From NCBI GenBank assembly GCA_949317995.1, contig OX439046.1, forward strand, positions 36,802,002-36,866,001: 64,000 nt of DNA, given 5' to 3'. Positions 58,765 to 64,000 of this stretch are shown here, one piece after another; position 1 is the stretch's first letter, and each line of letters starts with the position of its first letter. The notes under the pieces are model-generated. The model worked only from the letters and a program-made list of their open reading frames with translations. It ran no database searches and was not told the DNA's origin. A program made the translations under genes and the position numbers. This DNA is from Acholoe squamosa (lineage: Eukaryota; Annelida; Polychaeta; Phyllodocida; Polynoidae).

Positions 58765-58840
58765 ATTGAATGAGGCTTCGCTAAGGCGCTCACCTACCAA
58801 TACTGCGGCAGGGGTTCTATCCTCCTACGAGTTGGGATGG
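58765..58840 (+). mobile_element. tRNA-like SINE head, fragment
   Basis: GGCTTCGCTAAGGCGCTCAC, CTACCAATACTGCGGCAGGG and GTTCTATCCTCCT follow the order of a tRNA-derived SINE promoter (a box A-like start, then GGTTC(G)ATCC-like box B at about 58812). It lacks a proper cloverleaf, so it is not a tRNA gene. The following sequence to about 58980 may be the SINE body. Confidence 0.45.
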
Positions 58841-58984
58841 TTTTAACATGGGAAATATGGTGAGATTGACTTCTAATATCCACCACACATTTCCCAAAAT
58901 ATTCTAAGTCCAACTTGACCTCGAAAAAAGTATATCCAAAAATTCCAAAAAAGTACATGTGCATATATGCTCTGATAAGGCACT

Positions 58985-59385
58985 GGAAAATCAGAGCATA
59001 ACAGTAAGGGAGGTACCACTCATGCAAAATGATTGAGTAGACTTTACTCCTTAACTAGTAAATGTCTGTTCCTCAAACTTGTCTCAGTCTATTTGTATGA
59101 TACTACCTTGCCCCCTTTGTCTTTGAAACAGGTCAAATCCCTTTATCTTGTAGTAAATCAGACTTTGTTTTCAGTAGGCTGCTGCAATATGTAGTAGATT
59201 GCTAGCACGGAATAAATCACTTGTTTCCCTGCTTAGCCCTTCACACCTACTTGACTTCATAATATAATTGATGAGTATGTAGGGGACCAGAAATCCTTGT
59301 GCCAGGTAGATTGACCCTCAAGGGCCAGATACCTGGTAATCACTGCTCCCCTTGTGTGTATCATACCGATCCAGGTGTAGTTGGA
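58985..59385. other. Intergenic, nothing recognised
   Basis: Unique sequence with no convincing gene. Confidence 0.4.
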
Positions 59386-59399
59386 AGGTAGAAATATCA

Positions 59400-59550
59400 G
59401 GCAAGGGGGTGAGCAAATTGAGGGGGGGCCATTTATTTTCAGGGTATTCTTAGGGGGGGGGGCCAAATATTTTCAGGGTATTCTTAGAGGGGTGGCCGTT
59501 TGTTTTTTACCTATTCTTAGAGGGGGGCCATTTATTTTTAGGGTATTTAT
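59400..59550. mobile_element. G-rich MITE relic
   Basis: GGGGGGGCCATTTATTTTCA and GGGTATTCTTAG repeats match, inverted, the interior of 60820-60996. The ends are worn. Confidence 0.55.
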
Positions 59551-59559
59551 CTAAAATGC

Positions 59560-60760
59560 TGCAAATTTCGTCACCATAAAATGTCTTTTAATGTATCAGA
59601 GACTCCTTTTGAAAGATTAAAGGTAATCAAATTGATCCAGTTCAGTGAAATCTAATTGGATGGAACTATATTCAGAGATCTTTTTCAATTGATCAATACC
59701 AATGTGCATTTCTTGTCGATGACTACCAGTACATGCAGCTACAAGACCACCTGAATGTGTAAGGACATGTTATAAGGCACATCTCATGTGGGTATACAGT
59801 CGACCCTTGCTTCATCAGATTTAAAAATGCAAGGAAAAATGTCTGGGGAAGCAAATTATCCGAGGATGTAAGTCCAAATATAATAGAAAACATAAGAGAT
59901 AGTTGAAGATCATCTGTCTGAGGTAATGAGGGATCTGAGGAATTAAAGGGTCGAGGAAGCAAGGGCCGACTGTAAGCCCCGGGTCAAGGTAAAACCCAAT
60001 TGGCAAATGTTGAGATTTAAATGTATATACAAAATATCCTGTGGGTGAGGCACAGATTGGGTGAAAGTTGGAAAATTAAGTACTGTTCTATAATATGATA
60101 TCCTAGCACACCCTGACTTTAGGAGGATTCTTTGTGGGCCTGACTGAAGGAGCTATCCTCGTGTATAATCTCCACCTTATGCATGAGTTTCTACAGTAGT
60201 AGGTCTATTCTACACAAAAATACCTTGTCTATAAGGTGTATCTGAGTTGAGACCAATTTTATCACCTATCCCTTGGAGTCTATTAACCCGTTAAGGGCAG
60301 AAGACACATGAGTTATCTGGCCATGGGGGCAGCCTTTAAATTTCCTAGGAGTAAGGGCCTACATTCTATTAAATGCACCTGCACTAATAAGCGCACCCCT
60401 CGCCTTTGGGCTGTAAGCACACACCCCTTGTGTCAAATCATGCTAATGTAAAAGTAAAGTTTTTAGAGCAAAAACAATGGTTTTTAGACTTTAGGGGTGT
60501 GCCTTTTGGTAATGATTTTTGTATTAAGGTTGCGACCATCTAATGATTAATTTTCAGCACCGGTGTGGTTATTAGAATAAATATGGTATTCACAGTCCCC
60601 GCACAATTCCTATATAAGGAGGCCTACATGGTGTCGACTATAGTCAATGCTAGACCCACCACGGTGTTGACTATGGTCAATGCTAATCATTAAAATGTTA
60701 AAGTACAACTCCCATGAATTATAGCTAAAAGAGAGGTATAATTTTATGTATCACACAATG
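59560..60760. other. Intergenic, nothing recognised
   Basis: A local inverted pair GTATACAGTCGACCCTTGCTTC / GGAAGCAAGGGCCGACTGTA (about 59792 and 59954) may mark a 180-bp MITE with TA ends. CACGGTGTTGACTATGGTCAATGCTA is tandemly repeated near 60630-60690. No gene. Confidence 0.4.
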
Positions 60761-60809
60761 TATAGGCATGGTTTTGGCATTTATGTTAGATAAAAGAATA
60801 TTCATGGAA

Positions 60810-60996
60810 GATCATCATTGGGGGATGCTGTATTTTCAACCTGTTCTTGAGGGGGGGGCATTTATTTTCAACCTATTCTTGAGGGGGGGCCAAAAACTTT
60901 GGATGTATTCTTTACGGGGGGGCCTTTTATTTTTGACCTATTCTCTTTCGCCAAATGCTCACCCCTACCCCCGACATAAATAATGAATGCTCCCTA
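60810..60996. mobile_element. G-rich MITE (GGGAG family)
   Basis: Runs of GGGGGGGCATTTATTTTCAA and related text end with ATAAATAATGAATGCTCCC followed by TAA, as in MITEs A and B and at 22614. The left end (GGAAGATCATCATTGGGGG) is a diverged match. Confidence 0.6.
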
Positions 60997-60999
60997 AGC

Positions 61000-61460
61000 T
61001 AACTGAGAGCAACATTGACTGTGCCCAATGATTGCTCTACAATGTGTATACCTATCTAATCAATCCACAGGCACTATACATTAAACAGTGTGACAATTAC
61101 CCTTGTTGATTACAAGTAGTGTGGGCTTCATCTACATTTATAAATGCAATTTTAGAATAATGTGATTATTGATTTCAAGTTTAATGGCAGAATCTAGTGT
61201 ATTATTAAGATTTTCTTGCTACAAATAAATTATCATAGCCAAAAAATAATATTCAGGCCAATTTTAGAGAGAGAGAAGGCGGGAGAAGGGGGAGGGGGCA
61301 AGTTTCATGAAATTTAATATTGGGTTTTTCGTATATGTCCCAAAAACATTCTTCAATTCATTATTCCTGCTTTTTGGCAAAGATTTTCAATTCTGTTTTT
61401 ACTATATCCCTTGTGCCTGGGTAACCTGATGTACACGTCTCTGTGCCCCTCTCTGTATAT
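61000..61460. other. Intergenic, nothing recognised
   Basis: AT-rich sequence with a short GAGAGAGA patch near 61268. No gene. Confidence 0.4.
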
Positions 61461-61463
61461 AGA

Positions 61464-61532
<69 letters not shown>

Positions 61533-61556
61533 AGAGAGAGAGAGAGGGCTGAGAGA
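61464..61556. repeat. (GA)n microsatellite
   Basis: About 90 bp of GA repeat with minor breaks. The Ser/Leu frame on the minus strand is an artefact. Confidence 0.97.
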
Positions 61557-61559
61557 GGG

Positions 61560-62127
61560 AGGGGTGTTATAAGCACGGTGTTATAATACCAAGGTACAGA
61601 GATTACTTTCCTTCAATGCATGTGAAAGAATTCTACCTACAATGTGTCCGTTTTGTAAGATCGTCTATTTCGGAGCGCTTAAGCTTGCTCCCCTTCTTCC
61701 CCATGGTGTACAATATACTCCACTGATACTGGTGTGTGGTGGCGGCAGGGGAACAGAAATACATGAAGGCTGCAGGGGTACTGCTGGTGGTGGTACTCAC
61801 TAAACCAAAACAAAGTCACGTTTTCGGAGGGACTACTTCCCCCACAACACAAAACATAGTTCCTTTCCAGATCCTCTCCATCCATTTTAAAACGCTAGTA
61901 TTTTCTTCTAGTTTTCGTATTTTATCTTATACAGTGTTATGCTTTAGATATTGGGTTACCATTTTGACTGTCTTCCTCCGAATGCAAATGACTTTGAGTA
62001 AGGATACTACAAAATAGTTCTACGTTTCTCCTGCAGGTGGCAGGAGTGCATTGACCACGCCCACCTCAGAGACTGAGTGAGGCTCATGGACATCAGATTT
62101 CAAACAGCTTGTGAATGATGACACCTG
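61560..62127. other. Intergenic, nothing recognised
   Basis: A short frame on each strand near 61680-62017, but no family match or codon bias. Confidence 0.4.
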
Positions 62128-62133
62128 GAAATG

Positions 62134-62463
62134 CATACATGCCAACATTTCGGGGACCCAAACCAGGAGACCATGGGAGATTGAAACTGATTTGCCCAAA
62201 TTTACCTATATAGAAAATGATCGGGTGGTCTACAGGGCAAAATGTCTATTAAAAATTGAGCATTTTGTATTCTTTTTATGTCAAAAAATCATTAACACTT
62301 CAAAATCCGGGAGATTTTATAGACTAAAATAGCATTATAATCCCAAAAACCGGGAGATGGATGAAAATCCGGGAGAAGGGGAGAAATCAAAACCAGGAGA
62401 TTCCATTTAGAATTGTCAAAATCCAGGAGTCTCCCGGCCAATCCGGGAGTGTTGGCATGTATG
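62134..62463. mobile_element. CATACATGCCAAC element, copy 2, 330 bp
   Basis: Same 13-bp ends as the copy at 15055 (CATACATGCCAAC / GTTGGCATGTATG), flanked by a different 6-bp duplication, GAAATG (62128-62133 and 62464-62469). The interior has CCGGGAGAT and CCAGGAGA words. Independent duplications confirm it as a transposon. No ORF. Confidence 0.9.
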
Positions 62464-62616
62464 GAAATGTAACCACCTGTACAATAATTCTTGTGGGTGC
62501 TCGATTTTGGGAACGCCTAATGTTCCTAGTGGTCATATCATCTGTGGACATTTGTTATTGTTCCATTCATTCATGCCTCGTGGAGTCCCTCCAATTAGAC
62601 TTACTGTATTGTTGTG

Positions 62617-63070
62617 ATAAAACCCCCTGGGGGGCACTCTCTATGTATGTATACACATATGTGTGGCTGGCAAGGGTACTTTATCAAGGAAAAGTCCCTA
62701 GCAAGCCTCCTGTTTCAGCCACAAATGTCCCTAGCAATCCTCCTGTTTCAGCCGCAAATGTCCCTAGCAAGGGTCAACTTTCAGCAAAATACCAGATTTA
62801 TGCGGGAAATTTCGAAATTTTCATGGAGATCAGCACAGTTTTCATGAAAATAGCATGAATCAAATTCAACCTTCTCCCCAATCAGTGTAAATTTAAGACA
62901 TTTTGAAATAAATCTAGGATTATTGAGTCAAAAAGTGCCCTAGCAAGGGTAGGCTTTCGAGGAAAAACCCCATGACCGAGTGCCCTAGCAAGGGTAAGGG
63001 TTGTCATGGGTTCAGCCACACACCCGTATAAAAAAAAATTTGAAGTGCCCCCCCCGGGTAAAAACCCCAG
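62617..63070. mobile_element. TIR element with CCTAGCAAG repeats
   Basis: AAACCCCCTGGGGGGCACTC and ATATGTGTGGCTG at the left have inverted counterparts at 63000-63070 (CAGCCACACACCCGTATA and CCCCCCCCGGGTAAAAACCCC). Inside, GTCCCTAGCAA repeats at 62694, 62727 and 62760 (33-bp units), and GTGCCCTAGCAAGGGTA recurs at about 62935 and 62980. Confidence 0.55.
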
Positions 63071-63277
63071 TGGATGTAGATTGGAGGGGATCTTGTACAC
63101 AAAGACGCCTATGACGTGGCTTTCAGATTAACAGGACTGATGTTATTATCAAGACTTAATATTTGTTTAATATGTTTTCCAAAGATTTCATAGACGATGT
63201 ATTCTAACTTTGAAATCAATAGCGAAATATACAGCAAAGCTGTAAGGGCCGATCGATCTGGTTTAAGACTCGAGAAA

Positions 63278-64000
63278 TTGCTGACAAAAAGTGAGTAATT
63301 ACTAACATATATTGATTATTTGCTGACAAATAGTGCATTATTGCTGACATATCTTGACTAATTGCTGACAAATAGTGAGTAATTGCTAACATATATTCAA
63401 ACTGCTGGCAAATAAATAGTGAGTAATTACTAACATATATTGACTAATTGCTGACAAATAGTGCATAGGTACTGACATATTTTGACAAATACCAGTCAAG
63501 GCATGATGCACAATTGAATCAATGGTTATTTCTCTGCTGTTTATCAACAGGGTTCAACATGTAATATATCAATTTCAAGGTTTTCCACCGTGCCAATTAT
63601 TTTTTTTTTAAACTTTCAGACCCATATTCCTGATGATTGCTGAGATAGAGTGCATCATACCAGTCAATGCATAATTACTGACATATTTTGACAAATTGCT
63701 GACAAATAGTGACAAAGTACTGACATATATTGACTTATTGCTGACAAATTGTGAGTAAATATTGACATATATTGACTAATTGCTGAAAGATTGTGAGTAA
63801 ATACTGACATGTGTTGACTAATTTCTGATATATAGTGACTAAATACTGACATATACTGATTAATTGCTGTCAAATAGTGAATTATTTCTGATATATTTTG
63901 ACTAATTACTGACAAAAAGTGAGTAATTACTAACATTATTGACTAACTGCTGAAAATAGTTCGTAATTACTGACAACAGTGCATAGGTTCTGACATATTT
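63278..64000. repeat. 42-bp minisatellite, runs off the window
   Basis: Units such as GTGAGTAATTACTAACATAT, ATTGACTAATTGCTGACAAA, TA repeat at 42 bp with sub-periods near 21 bp. The array is interrupted by unique sequence at about 63485-63655. The open minus-strand frame (63664-63936) is a 14-residue repeat produced by the unit length, not a gene. Confidence 0.9.

Noticed and set aside
58765-58840. tRNA gene
   Set aside because: Box A/B-like words are present but no acceptor stem or anticodon arm pairs; a SINE fragment fits better.

Overview
The window reads as a transposon-dense, AT-rich stretch of an animal genome. Introns with GT/AG borders, many short inverted-repeat elements, a Polinton, a DIRS-type element and a cargo gene with death domains suggest a marine invertebrate deuterostome such as an amphioxus. 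That placement is inference; no host marker gene is present. I see no complete host gene, rRNA, tRNA or CRISPR array, only two short stretches that could be host exons (about 18541-18745 and 53494-53601).

Layout. 1-2650: unique AT-rich DNA with one small foldback. 2654-10172: a PIF/Harbinger DNA transposon. On the minus strand it carries a four-exon DDE transposase that looks intact (455 codons). On the plus strand it carries a MADF/BESS-type partner gene that is broken; one of its exons has been hit by two different small elements, an 89-bp element with a CTG duplication and a 713-bp TTAA (piggyBac-type) element. 10.2-13 kb: little. 13.06-15.67 kb: a large inverted repeat built from 58-bp tandem units, invaded by two back-to-back TTA-flanked G-rich MITEs and by a 437-bp element with CATACATGCCAAC ends. 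15.7-20.4 kb: intergenic DNA, a second 89-bp element, a possible exon and a probable solo LTR. 20.45-21.14 kb: about a dozen copies of a TGCCCTNAGGGCA palindrome that matches the AP-2 (TFAP2) site. 21.1-24.5 kb: foldback MITEs and dispersed repeats.

24500-42870 is an 18.4-kb Polinton/Maverick with about 0.4-kb terminal inverted repeats and a perfect 6-bp target duplication (ACCGGG). The left arm (minus strand) holds protein-primed polB and accessory ORFs. The right arm (plus strand) holds accessory ORFs followed by a tightly packed virion block: packaging ATPase, small hydrophobic protein, acidic structural protein, chromodomain integrase, penton, pVI-like protein, major capsid, adenain-type protease and a coiled-coil protein. 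It is close to whole, with about one break, in polB. Its accessory genes are the most unusual part of the window: a protein with three SUMO-interacting motifs and a PC4-like segment, a protein ending like bacterial RNase A-type contact toxins, and a tandem death-domain protein. Together they suggest interference with host SUMO and death-domain signalling.

42.9-45.8 kb: intergenic repeats. 45785-51660: a broken DIRS-type tyrosine-recombinase retrotransposon with AT-rich inverted terminal repeats. 51.7-64 kb: further inverted-repeat elements (TA-flanked MITEs, an 8-bp-TSD hairpin inside a 3.6-kb long-TIR element, a second CATACATGCCAAC element), a tRNA-like SINE fragment, microsatellites, and a 42-bp minisatellite running off the right edge.
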